From positions 1 through 64,000 of the forward strand of contig NZ_POSN01000004.1 of NCBI RefSeq assembly GCF_002994005.1: a DNA stretch of 64,000 bases, read 5' to 3'. A program made the position numbers and the translations under genes. Shown one piece after another: positions 26,594-35,456 of this stretch. The first letter of the stretch is position 1; every line of letters starts with the position of its first letter. The notes below the pieces were generated by a model. That model ran no database searches, was not told where the DNA came from, and saw only the letters and a list, made by a program, of their open reading frames with translations. Origin of the DNA: Apilactobacillus quenuiae. GTDB taxonomy: Bacteria; Bacillota; Bacilli; Lactobacillales; Lactobacillaceae.

Positions 26594-27019
26594 GTGGCTA
26601 AAAAAGTAGCTAACGTAGTTAAATTACAAATTCCTGCGGGTAAAGCAACACCTGCTCCTCCAGTTGGACCTGCATTGGGTCAAGCTGGAATCAATATTAT
26701 GGGATTCACTAAGGAATTCAATGCACGTACTGCTGATCAAGCAGGCATGTTAATTCCTGTTGTTATTTCTGTATATGAAGATCGTTCATTTGATTTTATT
26801 ACTAAAACCCCACCTGCTTCAGTACTATTGAAGAAGGCTGCTGGTGTTGAACATGGTTCTGGTGAACCAAATACTAACAAAGTTGCTAGTGTAACTAGTG
26901 ATCAAGTTAAGGAAATCGCCGAAACTAAGATGAAAGATCTAAACGCAGCTGATGTTGAAGCCGCAATGCGTATGATCGAAGGTACTGCTCGTAGTATGGG
27001 ATTCACTGTTGAAGGTTAA
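26594..27019 (+). CDS. rplK: 50S ribosomal protein L11
   Basis: Part of the GTPase-associated centre of the large subunit. The 141 residues contain [20 protein letters not shown] and the C-terminal [14 protein letters not shown] region. The start is GTG after AAGGAGG; an ATG seven bases earlier is out of frame. It heads the rplK-rplA unit. Confidence 0.98.
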   Translation: MAKKVANVVKLQIPAGKATPAPPVGPALGQAGINIMGFTKEFNARTADQAGMLIPVVISVYEDRSFDFITKTPPASVLLKKAAGVEHGSGEPNTNKVASVTSDQVKEIAETKMKDLNAADVEAAMRMIEGTARSMGFTVEG

Positions 27020-27069
27020 TTTCATATTCAACATGTAAGTACTATAGCACCTGAATAATTCAGATGTTA

Positions 27070-27097
27070 TGTGGGAGGTTTATCCGTTACAACCACA
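27070..27097 (+). promoter_or_regulatory. Hairpin before rplA related to the rplK leader
   Basis: TGTGG/CCACA outer stem and GGA/TCC inner pairs, sharing TGTGGGAGG with the rplK leader, in the 99-base rplK-rplA spacer. It is a second candidate L1 recognition site. Confidence 0.5.
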
Positions 27098-27118
27098 ATT
27101 GCAAGGAGGAAAACACAG

Positions 27119-27814
27119 ATGGCTCAAAATAGAAGAGGTAAAAAGTATCAAGATGCTTTAAAACAAGTAGATCGTAATAAATCTTACTCAGTTGAAGAAG
27201 CTGTTGAACTTGTTAAAAAAATTGATTTTGCTAAATTTGACGCAACTGTTGAAGTTGTATTTAATTTAGACGTTGACACAAAACAAGCAGATCAACAATT
27301 ACGTGGTGCTGTTGTCTTACCAAATGGTACAGGTAAAGACCAAAAAGTTGTTGTATTTGCCAAAGGTGACAAAGCTAAGGAAGCTGAAGAAGCCGGCGCA
27401 GATGTTGTTGGTGAAGCTGATTTAGCTGAAAAAATCCAAAATGGTTGGTTAGATTTTGATGTTGCTATTGCAACACCGGACATGATGGCACAAGTTGGTC
27501 GTTTAGGCCGTGTTCTTGGACCAAAAGGTTTAATGCCTAACCCTAAGACTGGTACAGTTACTATGGACGTTAAGAAAGCTGTTTCTGATTCAAAATCAGG
27601 TAAGGTTACTTACCGTACTGACCGTGATGGTAACGTTGCAGTTATTATTGGTAAGTCATCATTTGATGCTGACAAATTAGTTGGTAACTTCAAGACAATT
27701 GAAGATTTAATTGTTAAGAATCGTCCAGCTTCTGTAAAAGGTTCATATATTACTAACTTATCAATTTCAACTACATTTGGCCCTGGTGTCAAAGTTGATC
27801 TTGAATCATTCTAA
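27119..27814 (+). CDS. rplA: 50S ribosomal protein L1
   Basis: Forms the L1 stalk at the E site and represses its own operon in well-studied bacteria. The 231 residues begin [20 protein letters not shown]; the ATG at 27119 follows AAGGAGG and gives the normal length, whereas an upstream ATG at 27071 would add 16 atypical residues overlapping the leader hairpin. The signature region [20 protein letters not shown] and [14 protein letters not shown] are intact. Confidence 0.97.
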   Translation: MAQNRRGKKYQDALKQVDRNKSYSVEEAVELVKKIDFAKFDATVEVVFNLDVDTKQADQQLRGAVVLPNGTGKDQKVVVFAKGDKAKEAEEAGADVVGEADLAEKIQNGWLDFDVAIATPDMMAQVGRLGRVLGPKGLMPNPKTGTVTMDVKKAVSDSKSGKVTYRTDRDGNVAVIIGKSSFDADKLVGNFKTIEDLIVKNRPASVKGSYITNLSISTTFGPGVKVDLESF

Positions 27815-27835
27815 AGTTAAGTAATTAATTTGGAA

Positions 27836-27878
27836 TTTAAAAATCTCTATTGACCATACTATAATTATGTGGTAAATT
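27836..27878 (+). promoter_or_regulatory. Promoter region of rplJ-rplL
   Basis: Two overlapping choices: TTTAAA, 18 bases, TATAAT (27860-27865), or TTGACC (27850-27855), 17 bases, TAAATT (27873-27878). Both start transcription just upstream of the L10 leader. Confidence 0.55.
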
Positions 27879-27897
27879 GTTATTGCTAATTAAATAT

Positions 27898-27992
27898 GAT
27901 TTCTACCTAAGACTTGGGTGGTATTTTATACCTTAATATCCTGACGAGGACTTTAAAATGGTTTCTCTATGTCTAGGTAGGCATGGGGATTT
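27898..27992 (+). ncRNA. Ribosomal protein L10 leader
   Basis: A structured leader between rplA and rplJ. The closing stem CTACCTAAGAC (27903-27913) pairs with GTCTAGGTAG (27971-27980), and the core ATATCCTGACGAGGAC resembles the conserved L10-binding kink-turn region of this Bacillota leader family. A T-run follows (GGGGATTTTTT), so attenuation is possible. The rplJL genes are then under L10(L12)4 feedback. Confidence 0.75.
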
Positions 27993-28028
27993 TTTATTAA
28001 ATCCCAAAAAAATTTGGGAGGTGAAATA

Positions 28029-28535
28029 ATGCCAAAGAAAGCAGTTATTGATGCTAAAGCTAAACAAGTAGAAGCCGTTACTGAAAAATTTAACAATGCT
28101 ACTTCTGCTATCATTATTAACTATCGTGGTTTAAACGTTGAAGAAGTTACTGATTTACGTAAACAATTACGTGACTCAAACGTTGCTTTCAATGTTATTA
28201 AGAACAACATCGCTGTTCGTGCTTCTAAAGAAGCCGGATACGAAGAATTAGGTGATTTATTTAAGGGACCTACAGCCGTAGCATTCTCTGATGAAGATCC
28301 TATTGCTCCAGCTAAAATTTTAAAGAATTTTGCTGATAATACTGATGCTGTTGAACTTAAAGGTGGAGTACTTGAAAATAAGGTTGCTAGTCTTGATGAA
28401 ATTGAAGAATTTGCTTCATTACCAAGTCGAGAAGAATCTATTTCTACTCTTGCCAACATCTTACAAGCACCTGTTCGTAAATTTGCTATTGCAGTTAAAG
28501 CAGTTGCCGAAAAAGATGATGGAGACGCAGCTTAG
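28029..28535 (+). CDS. rplJ: 50S ribosomal protein L10
   Basis: Base of the L7/L12 stalk. The 168 residues start MPKKAVIDAKAKQVEAVTEK after GGGAGGTG and contain the rRNA-binding IINYRGLNVEEVTDLRKQLR and a C-terminal helix that binds L7/L12. A further upstream ATG (28014) lies in the ribosome site and is rejected. Confidence 0.97.
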   Translation: MPKKAVIDAKAKQVEAVTEKFNNATSAIIINYRGLNVEEVTDLRKQLRDSNVAFNVIKNNIAVRASKEAGYEELGDLFKGPTAVAFSDEDPIAPAKILKNFADNTDAVELKGGVLENKVASLDEIEEFASLPSREESISTLANILQAPVRKFAIAVKAVAEKDDGDAA

Positions 28536-28578
28536 TTTCTAAATAAAATTATAACTATCCAAATTGGAGGAAAATAAA

Positions 28579-28941
28579 ATGGCTTTTGATAAAGACAATA
28601 TTATTGAACAAATTAAAGAAGCTTCAATCACAGACCTAAACGACTTAGTTAAGGCAATTGAAGAAGAATTCGACGTTACAGCTGCTGCTGCTGCACCAGC
28701 TGCAGGTGCTTCTGATGGTGGCGCTGCTAAAGATTCATTTGACGTTGAACTAACTGAAGCAGGTAACCAAAAAGTTAAGGCTATTAAGGTAGTTCGTGAA
28801 ATTACTGGTAAGGGTCTAAAAGACTCAAAAGACTTAGTTGATGGTGCTCCTTCAGTAATTAAAGAAGGCGCTAAAGAAGATGAAGCTAACGATATCAAGT
28901 CAAAACTTGAAGAAGTTGGCGCAAGTGTTACTCTTAAGTAA
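28579..28941 (+). CDS. rplL: 50S ribosomal protein L7/L12
   Basis: Stalk protein that recruits translation GTPases. The 120 residues have an N-terminal dimerisation domain, an Ala-rich hinge ([15 protein letters not shown]) and the C-terminal factor-binding domain ([20 protein letters not shown]-type). The ATG at 28579 follows GGAGG; an in-frame ATG at 28564 overlaps that site. A terminator follows. Confidence 0.97.
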   Translation: MAFDKDNIIEQIKEASITDLNDLVKAIEEEFDVTAAAAAPAAGASDGGAAKDSFDVELTEAGNQKVKAIKVVREITGKGLKDSKDLVDGAPSVIKEGAKEDEANDIKSKLEEVGASVTLK

Positions 28942-28953
28942 TAACTTTCTTCT

Positions 28954-28988
28954 AAAAAGACGTACAACATTTGTTGTGCGTCTTTTTT
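28954..28988 (+). terminator. Terminator of rplJL
   Basis: Stem AAAAAGACGTACAACA/TGTTGTGCGTCTTTTT (one G-U pair) with T-run, directly after rplL. Confidence 0.9.
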
Positions 28989-28996
28989 GTTAAAAC

Positions 28997-29025
28997 TTGT
29001 TAACTTAATTATAAATTGAGATAAT
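28997..29025 (+). promoter_or_regulatory. Promoter of mprF
   Basis: TTGTTA (28997-29002), 17-base spacer, GATAAT (29020-29025). Confidence 0.55.
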
Positions 29026-29058
29026 AATATTATTAATATTATTATGGGGGAAATATAT

Positions 29059-31653
29059 TTGAAAACTTTTTTTCGAAAATGTGCTGATTGGATAAATCGA
29101 CACATGACACTCGTCAAAGTACTATTCGTTATATTTGTTTTATTTGTAGTTATTCATGTTGGAATTTCTGAAGGATCAGAAATTAGTGGACATAAAATGG
29201 CACAAAGTTTTGCTACACAAACACCAATGTCATTATTTATAATGATGATATTAGGTTTTATTGCTGTGTTACCGATGCTAATGTATGATTTTACGATTGT
29301 TGATTTTTTACCAGGCAAGTTTAAAAAAACATATATTGCTAAAACTGGTTGGATTACTAATACACTTACTAATATTGCTGGTTTTGGTGGGGTATTAGGT
29401 GCCAGTTTAAGAGCAAATTTTTATAGTGAAAATGCAACCAAAAAACAAATTTTATATGCAATTTCTAAAATAGTTATATTTTTATTAGCTGGTCTTTCAA
29501 CATATTGTTGGATAGCATTAATAATGATGTTTTATTTTGGATTTGGTACAAATTCTTTTGACTGGTGGTGGTGGATAGTATTAACTTTAGGTGGTTTATA
29601 CTTTCCTTTATTGCTTTTAATTACTAGAAAAACAAATCTTGATTATTTTAAAGACTTAACTTTAAAGTTAGAATTGAGATTGGTTATTGGTTCATTATTA
29701 GAATGGCTTGGTTGTGCAGCCTTCTTTATGATTATTGGATTATTTATGCATCAATCAATTAATATTATGGCGGTTTTCCCTGTATTCATTGTTGCTAATG
29801 TAATCGGAGTTGCATCATTAATCCCTGGAGGATTGGGTAGCTTTGATAGTACCATGATGGCTGGATTATTATTTCTAGGTATTTCGCCTAGTAGTTCTGC
29901 TGTTTGGTTACTCTTGTATAGAGCATTCTATTATATTTTACCAGTTGCATTAGGAATTATTTTATTTATCATAGATTTGTTGCAAAAATTAAATGGCTTT
30001 TTAGATGATATTCCTAAAGTTATTTTACAAAGAATTGCACATATATTTATAACAATTTTTATGTATTTCTCTGGAATAATGATGCTGTTAATAGCAGTTA
30101 TTCCTAATTTAGTTTTAGTGAATAAATTATATTTGTCTCTAGAGCCTTATACATTCTATTTTTTAGATCAATTAACTACTATTATTGTTTCTTTCCTGTT
30201 AATTGGTTTTGCTAGAGGCTTTGGATCTAAAGTTAAAAAGGCTTTTTGGCCTACTACTATTTTATTAGCTATCTCGATTGGAAACACTCTTTGGAAAGAA
30301 GATTTTCCTACTAATATGGTGATTTTATCATTATTATTAGTATTTGCACTATGGCTAAGCTATGGTGTCTTATATCGTGATAAATTTACTTATTCATGGG
30401 GACATATTATAATAGATTTTATAATTTTTGGTCTTGCTTTTATTTTCTATGGATTAATTGGCCTATTTACTAATTTTCAATTTACTAAGTTTCCTTTCCA
30501 TTTAACTAATTCTTATTTATTTCCATCACCTCAAGTATGGTTTGCAGGATTTTTGGGATTAATTTTAGCATGCTTGATTTTACTTCTAACTTATCGTTAT
30601 TTATCTTATACTAAAGCTCAATGGATAAATCAGCCTTTTGATTCTAATCGAGTATTTAATGTAATCAAGGAATATGGTGGAAACGAAGTTAGTCATTTAG
30701 CATATGTTAGAGATAAAGATATATATTTTTATCAAGAAAATGGTAAAGATCAATTATTCTTTATGTATAAACGTCGTGCAAATAAAATTATTATTATGGG
30801 TGAACCTATTGGTAATATGGATAAATTAGATAATGCCGTTGATAATTTTATAGATGATAGTAATAATTTAGGGTACTCATTAGTATTTTATGAGATTGGT
30901 GAAGATTTAACGATGCTATTACATGAAAAAGGCTTTAGTTTCACTAAAGCTGGTGAGGAAGGCCATGTTGTATTAAAAGACTTTTCAATTTCTGGCAAAA
31001 AACATCGTGGTGAAAGAGCATTAATGAATAAATTTGATCGTGACGAATATAAATTTGAAATTATTCAACCGCCATTTTCAAATGAATTTATTAGTGAATT
31101 AAAAACAGTTTCTGATCAATGGTTAAAGGGTAATCCTGAGAAGGGCTTTTCTTTAGGATACTTTGATAAATATTATTTAAGTCAAGCACCAATTGCTATT
31201 ATGAAAGACAAAAATAATAAAATTGTTGCTTTTGCTAATATTATGCCAACTGGTGATCATGAAATGACATCAATTGATTTAATGAGATCTAGTAATGATG
31301 CTCCTTCAGGCATTATGGATGGAATATTTATTAACCTATTTAATCATGTTAAAGATCAAGGATATAAGTCATTTAATTTAGGAATGGCACCATTATCTAA
31401 TGTAGGTGAATCTAGATATAGCTTCATTGATGAAAAAATTGCTAATTTAATTTATAAGTATGGAACAGCATTTTATAGTTTCCAAGGTCTTCGTTCTTAT
31501 AAAGAAAAGTATGTACAAGAATGGTCACCTAAATATATTTCTTATCGTCGTGGTAATTCATTAGTATTTACAATGCTACAATTACTTATGTTAGTAAATG
31601 AGCATATTGATATTAATAAAAAGCCAAACTTTTTTAAGAAATATTTTAAATAA
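29059..31653 (+). CDS. mprF: Phosphatidylglycerol lysyltransferase/flippase MprF
   Basis: Makes aminoacyl-phosphatidylglycerol from charged tRNA and flips it to the outer leaflet, lowering surface charge and giving resistance to cationic peptides. About 864 residues: an N-terminal flippase part with some 12-14 membrane segments (residues about 15-530, including SLIPGGLGSFDSTMMAGL), then the cytosolic GNAT-like synthase domain (MYKRRANKIIIMGEPIGN; FNLGMAPLSNVGES). TTG at 29059 follows GGGGGAA; the ATG at 29044 lies within that ribosome site. The amino acid used (Lys or Ala) cannot be read from sequence. Confidence 0.93.
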   Translation: MKTFFRKCADWINRHMTLVKVLFVIFVLFVVIHVGISEGSEISGHKMAQSFATQTPMSLFIMMILGFIAVLPMLMYDFTIVDFLPGKFKKTYIAKTGWITNTLTNIAGFGGVLGASLRANFYSENATKKQILYAISKIVIFLLAGLSTYCWIALIMMFYFGFGTNSFDWWWWIVLTLGGLYFPLLLLITRKTNLDYFKDLTLKLELRLVIGSLLEWLGCAAFFMIIGLFMHQSINIMAVFPVFIVANVIGVASLIPGGLGSFDSTMMAGLLFLGISPSSSAVWLLLYRAFYYILPVALGIILFIIDLLQKLNGFLDDIPKVILQRIAHIFITIFMYFSGIMMLLIAVIPNLVLVNKLYLSLEPYTFYFLDQLTTIIVSFLLIGFARGFGSKVKKAFWPTTILLAISIGNTLWKEDFPTNMVILSLLLVFALWLSYGVLYRDKFTYSWGHIIIDFIIFGLAFIFYGLIGLFTNFQFTKFPFHLTNSYLFPSPQVWFAGFLGLILACLILLLTYRYLSYTKAQWINQPFDSNRVFNVIKEYGGNEVSHLAYVRDKDIYFYQENGKDQLFFMYKRRANKIIIMGEPIGNMDKLDNAVDNFIDDSNNLGYSLVFYEIGEDLTMLLHEKGFSFTKAGEEGHVVLKDFSISGKKHRGERALMNKFDRDEYKFEIIQPPFSNEFISELKTVSDQWLKGNPEKGFSLGYFDKYYLSQAPIAIMKDKNNKIVAFANIMPTGDHEMTSIDLMRSSNDAPSGIMDGIFINLFNHVKDQGYKSFNLGMAPLSNVGESRYSFIDEKIANLIYKYGTAFYSFQGLRSYKEKYVQEWSPKYISYRRGNSLVFTMLQLLMLVNEHIDINKKPNFFKKYFK

Positions 31654-31663
31654 ATATTTATAT

Positions 31664-31707
31664 AAAAAGCTCTAAATGTTTTTATAAATCATTTAGAGCT
31701 TTTTTTG
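31664..31707. terminator. Terminator of mprF
   Basis: A 15-bp stem AAAAAGCTCTAAATG/CATTTAGAGCTTTTT with a T-run; also A-flanked for the reverse strand. Confidence 0.88.
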
Positions 31708-31713
31708 TATTAA

Positions 31714-31751
31714 AAAAAGATGTATACAGTTTAATCTGAACACATCTTTTT
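31714..31751 (-). terminator. Terminator of nrdHEF
   Basis: On the reverse strand a stem AAAAGATGT/ACATCTTTT followed by T, eight bases after the nrdF stop. Confidence 0.75.
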
Positions 31752-31758
31752 ATTAATT

Positions 31759-32727
31759 TTAATGTTTAGGATACCAAATCTTATAATCATCTTTCTTCAT
31801 TGCTTCAACTTTACCTAAACGATAACCGTTACCAACTTGTGAAAAGAAATCATGATTAGCAGTTGAAGTAGAAATACCATTCATAACAATTGGATCTACA
31901 TCTTCACTAGTATCAGGGAAGAGTGGGTCTTGACCTAAGTTCATTAATGCTTTATTAGCATTGTAACGAATGAACGCTAGGACATCATCAGTCCATCCCA
32001 CTTGATCATATAATAGATGGGTGTATTTTTCTTCGTTTTCATATAAATCATATAAGAAGTTGTACATCCAATCCTTAATATCTTGTTGCTCATTCTTGCC
32101 TAATTTATTGAAACCAATTTGGAACTTGTACCCAATATAAGTTCCATGAACAGATTCATCACGAAGAATTAATTTAATAATTTCAGCAACATTAGGTAAT
32201 TTATTGTGGCCTAAATACCATAGAGGGGTATAAAATCCAGAATAAAATAAGAAAGTTTCTAAAAATACACTAGATATTTTTTTCTTTAGTGGATTGCCAT
32301 CATCATGATATAAGTTATAGATTTTCTTAGCTTTATTTTGTAAGAATTCTTCAGAATCACTCCAGTCGAAAATTTCGTTAATTTCTTCCGGGGTATTTAA
32401 AGTTGAAAAAATTGAAGAATAACTTTTAGCATGAACAGATTCCATAAATTGAATATTGTTTAGTACAGCAGTTTCATGAGGAGTTACAATATCTTTTCTA
32501 AGAGCTGCCATTCCATCTTGTGATTGAAGGGTATCCAATAAAGTTAGACCACCAAACACATGTCCAACTAACCATTTATGATCGTCATCTAAAGTACGCC
32601 AATCAGCTAAATCATTTGATAAAGGAATACGGGTATCTAACCAAAATTGTTCAGTTAATTTTTCCCAAGTTGCTTTGTCAATTTGATCACTAACAGCATT
32701 CCAATTGATTGCTTTATAATTATCCAT
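31759..32727 (-). CDS. nrdF: Class Ib ribonucleotide reductase beta subunit
   Basis: Holds the dimetal-tyrosyl cofactor that starts deoxyribonucleotide synthesis. The 322 residues have the metal ligands in LLDTLQSQ, FMESVHAKSYSSIF (Glu, His and the radical Tyr), FLETFLFYSGFYTP and LRDESVHGTYIG. It follows nrdE by 21 bases. NrdI, which normally loads manganese, is not in this operon and must be encoded elsewhere if used. Confidence 0.97.
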   Translation of the reverse strand: MDNYKAINWNAVSDQIDKATWEKLTEQFWLDTRIPLSNDLADWRTLDDDHKWLVGHVFGGLTLLDTLQSQDGMAALRKDIVTPHETAVLNNIQFMESVHAKSYSSIFSTLNTPEEINEIFDWSDSEEFLQNKAKKIYNLYHDDGNPLKKKISSVFLETFLFYSGFYTPLWYLGHNKLPNVAEIIKLILRDESVHGTYIGYKFQIGFNKLGKNEQQDIKDWMYNFLYDLYENEEKYTHLLYDQVGWTDDVLAFIRYNANKALMNLGQDPLFPDTSEDVDPIVMNGISTSTANHDFFSQVGNGYRLGKVEAMKKDDYKIWYPKH

Positions 32728-32748
32728 CTTACTTAGCTCCTTAATTAA

Positions 32749-34914
32749 TTAGATTGAGCAACTTTCACACTCATTGACACCAACTTCTTGATTGTCATCT
32801 GTGAATGTTCTTACATAATACAATGATTTAATTCCCATTGCGTGTGCATAATTTCGTAAAATATTTAAATCACGGGTTGTCATCTTATTAGTGCGATCAT
32901 CTTTCCATTCATAAAGTCCTTCAGGAATAGTTGAACGCATAAATAAGGTAAGGCTTAGACTTTGGTCAACATGTTCTTGTGCAGCAGCATAAATATTGAT
33001 AACTTTGCGCATATCAATATCATATGCTGATTTGTAATATTTTAATGTTTCATTAGATAAGTATGGAGCAGGATAATAAATTTTACCAGTTTTTGATTCA
33101 TATCTTTCTTCGACCTTACTAATAATAGGGTGAAGACTAGCTGTTGAATCATTGATATATGAAATAGAACCATTAGGAGCGACTGCTAATCTATTTTGAT
33201 GATAGATACCATCTTTCATAACAGCCTTCTTTAATGTATTCCAATCATCTTCATTTGGCACAAAAATATTTTTAAAGATAGCTTTAATTTTATTCGATTT
33301 TGGCCCCCAATATTTATTAGTATATTTATCGAAGTATGATCCATCAGCATATTTACTGTTTTCAAAATTATAGAAGGTTTCTTTTCTTTCTTTAGCAATC
33401 TTATTAGAAGTAACTAAAGTCCAGTAGTTAAGTAACATAAAGTAAACATTAGTAAATTCAACAGATTCATCTGAACCATATTCAATTTGATTCTTAGCCA
33501 AAAAACTGTGTAGACCCATGCCACCTAGACCAATACTATGTGACAATTCATTCCCACGTTGAATAGAAGGAACTACATCAATGTCTGAATGATCAGTTAC
33601 GAAAGTTAATGCTCTAACCATAGAATCAATTGATTTACCGAAATCAGGACTAGCCATTAAGTTAACAATATTTGTTGAGCCTAAATTACATGAAACATCA
33701 GTACCTTTTTCGATGTAATCTTGTTTATTATCAACAGTTGATGGTTGTTGAACTTGCATAATTTCTGAACATAAATTACTCATCACAATTTTTCCATCAA
33801 TTGGATTAGCTCGATTAGCGGTATCAATATTCATGATATAAGGGTAACCTGATTCTTGTTGTAATTTACTAATTTCAGTTTCAATATCACGAGCTTCTAC
33901 TTTTGTTTTTTTAATTTCATCGTTTGCAACCATATTGTCATATTCTTTTGTAATATTAACATATGAGAAAGGCTCACCATATATTCTTTCCACATCATAT
34001 GGACTGAATAAATACATATCTTCGTCATTTTTAGCTAATTCATAGAATTTGTCAGGAACTGTAATTCCTAGTGATAAAGTTTTAACACGAATCTTTTCAT
34101 CTGCATTTTCTTTTTTAGCAGATAAAAAAGAAATAATATCAGGATGAAATACACTTAGATAAACAGCACCAGCACCTTGTCTTTGTCCTAATTGATTAGA
34201 ATATGAAAAACTATCTTCTAATAGTTTCATAACAGGTACTACACCAGAAGCAGCACCTTCGATGTGTTTAATAGGATCACCAGCAGCACGTAGATTTGAA
34301 AGATTAATTCCAACACCACCACCGATTCTAGATAATTGTAGGGCAGAGTTAATGGTTCTTCCGATTGTGTTCATATTATCAGTAGGTTGAATTAAGAAAC
34401 ATGATACAAATTCACCACGGCGTTTTCTACCAGCATTTAAAAATGAAGGAGTGGCCGGCTGATATCTTTGATGAACAATTTCGTTAGCTAAGTCTAAAGC
34501 TAATTCTTCATTTCCGTCAGCAAATAAAAGAGCATTCATTGCTACACGATCAATAAATCGTTCAAGATAATATTCACCATCATTAGTTTTTAAAGCGTAT
34601 TGAGCATAAAACTTATATGCTGCCATAAAAGTTTTGAAGTGGAAGTTTTGTTCTTTTAAGTATTTATATATCTTTTCAATAAATTTGAAATTGTATTTGT
34701 TTACAAATTCTTTTTCAATATATTGATTTTCAATTAAATAATCAAAACGTTCTTTTAATGAAGAAAAACTTTTTAAGTTGGGCTCTACATTTTCTTTAAT
34801 AAAAGCATCTAAAGCTTCTTTATCTTTATTCAATTGGATCTTACCATCTTTAGGGATGTTAATTTCATTATTTAAATCATAATAAGTAACATCTTTTAGG
34901 TCCTTTAATGACAT
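32749..34914 (-). CDS. nrdE: Class Ib ribonucleotide reductase alpha subunit
   Basis: Catalytic subunit that reduces ribonucleoside diphosphates. The 721 residues include PATPSFLNAGRKRRGEFVSC with a catalytic Cys, the SNLCSEIMQVQQPS active-site loop with its Cys, and the C-terminal redox arm CESC that is recharged by NrdH. It has no N-terminal ATP-cone activity site, as expected for class Ib. Confidence 0.97.
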   Translation of the reverse strand: MSLKDLKDVTYYDLNNEINIPKDGKIQLNKDKEALDAFIKENVEPNLKSFSSLKERFDYLIENQYIEKEFVNKYNFKFIEKIYKYLKEQNFHFKTFMAAYKFYAQYALKTNDGEYYLERFIDRVAMNALLFADGNEELALDLANEIVHQRYQPATPSFLNAGRKRRGEFVSCFLIQPTDNMNTIGRTINSALQLSRIGGGVGINLSNLRAAGDPIKHIEGAASGVVPVMKLLEDSFSYSNQLGQRQGAGAVYLSVFHPDIISFLSAKKENADEKIRVKTLSLGITVPDKFYELAKNDEDMYLFSPYDVERIYGEPFSYVNITKEYDNMVANDEIKKTKVEARDIETEISKLQQESGYPYIMNIDTANRANPIDGKIVMSNLCSEIMQVQQPSTVDNKQDYIEKGTDVSCNLGSTNIVNLMASPDFGKSIDSMVRALTFVTDHSDIDVVPSIQRGNELSHSIGLGGMGLHSFLAKNQIEYGSDESVEFTNVYFMLLNYWTLVTSNKIAKERKETFYNFENSKYADGSYFDKYTNKYWGPKSNKIKAIFKNIFVPNEDDWNTLKKAVMKDGIYHQNRLAVAPNGSISYINDSTASLHPIISKVEERYESKTGKIYYPAPYLSNETLKYYKSAYDIDMRKVINIYAAAQEHVDQSLSLTLFMRSTIPEGLYEWKDDRTNKMTTRDLNILRNYAHAMGIKSLYYVRTFTDDNQEVGVNECESCSI

Positions 34915-34958
34915 TTACAACCACTCTTTCATAATTTTTTGATTATTAGATAAAATAT

Positions 34959-34982
34959 GGCGAGACCATTAGCGGTTTCGCC
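34959..34982. repeat. Hairpin in the nrdH-nrdE spacer
   Basis: A 9-bp stem GGCGAGACC/GGTTTCGCC (one G-U) with a 6-base loop. On the transcribed strand it is not followed by a clean T-run, so it is more likely a processing or partial attenuation element than a full terminator. Confidence 0.6.
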
Positions 34983-35020
34983 AAAAATTAAATTTTATAA
35001 TATAATGTAATTATTAACAA

Positions 35021-35248
35021 TTATGCTAATTGGCTTAATTGGTCTGGTCTAAACCCTGAAATAGCATTCATACCTTTAGCTTCAACTACAGGTAATGACA
35101 TAAATCCTTTTTCTTTTAGGTAATCAACATATTCTGGTTGTTCATTTATATTTCTTTCAATAAATTCAATATTATGTTCTCCTAAAAAACGTTTAGTCAT
35201 TTTGCATTGCATACAGTTATTTTTTGAATATACGGTAACTTTTTCCAT
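35021..35248 (-). CDS. nrdH: Glutaredoxin-like protein NrdH
   Basis: Electron donor to NrdE. The 75 residues have the CxxC redox site CMQCKMTKRFL at residues 12-15 and the NrdH hallmark SGFRPDQL at the C-terminus, which replaces glutathione binding with thioredoxin reductase use. It is the first gene of nrdHEF. Confidence 0.96.
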   Translation of the reverse strand: MEKVTVYSKNNCMQCKMTKRFLGEHNIEFIERNINEQPEYVDYLKEKGFMSLPVVEAKGMNAISGFRPDQLSQLA

Positions 35249-35317
35249 GATATAATAATCCTTTCTGGTTGTTAATTGGCTTTTTATTTCCGTCCATCGG
35301 AATTAATTTATATATAA

Positions 35318-35345
35318 ATTCTACACCAGAAAAATAAAAAATCAA
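35318..35345 (-). promoter_or_regulatory. Promoter of nrdHEF
   Basis: On the reverse strand TTGATT (35345-35340), 16-base spacer, TAGAAT (35323-35318). The nearer NrdR box begins nine bases upstream of the -35. Confidence 0.55.
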
Positions 35346-35353
35346 ACATAAAA

Positions 35354-35369
35354 ACACCATATTTAGTGT
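35354..35369. promoter_or_regulatory. NrdR box 1
   Basis: ACACCATATTTAGTGT, close to the NrdR consensus ACACTATATATAGTGT. NrdR is the ATP/dATP-sensing repressor of ribonucleotide reductase genes. Confidence 0.85.
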
Positions 35370-35385
35370 TGAAAAAATTCTAAAC

Positions 35386-35401
35386 ATACTAAGTATAGTG
35401 C
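35386..35401. promoter_or_regulatory. NrdR box 2
   Basis: ATACTAAGTATAGTGC, with ATACTA/TAGTGC arms matching the NrdR consensus. It starts 32 bases from box 1, three helical turns, which is the typical spacing of paired NrdR boxes. Confidence 0.82.
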
Positions 35402-35456
35402 TTTGTTGATTTTAAAAAATTTTATAAATATTTTTTTAGAAGTGAGTGATATAAAA

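Noticed and set aside
28539-29117. A long reverse-strand open frame of 192 codons across rplL
   Set aside because: It is antisense to a certain ribosomal protein gene, has Ser/Leu-rich content that mirrors the GCT/GAA codons of rplL, and no ribosome site.
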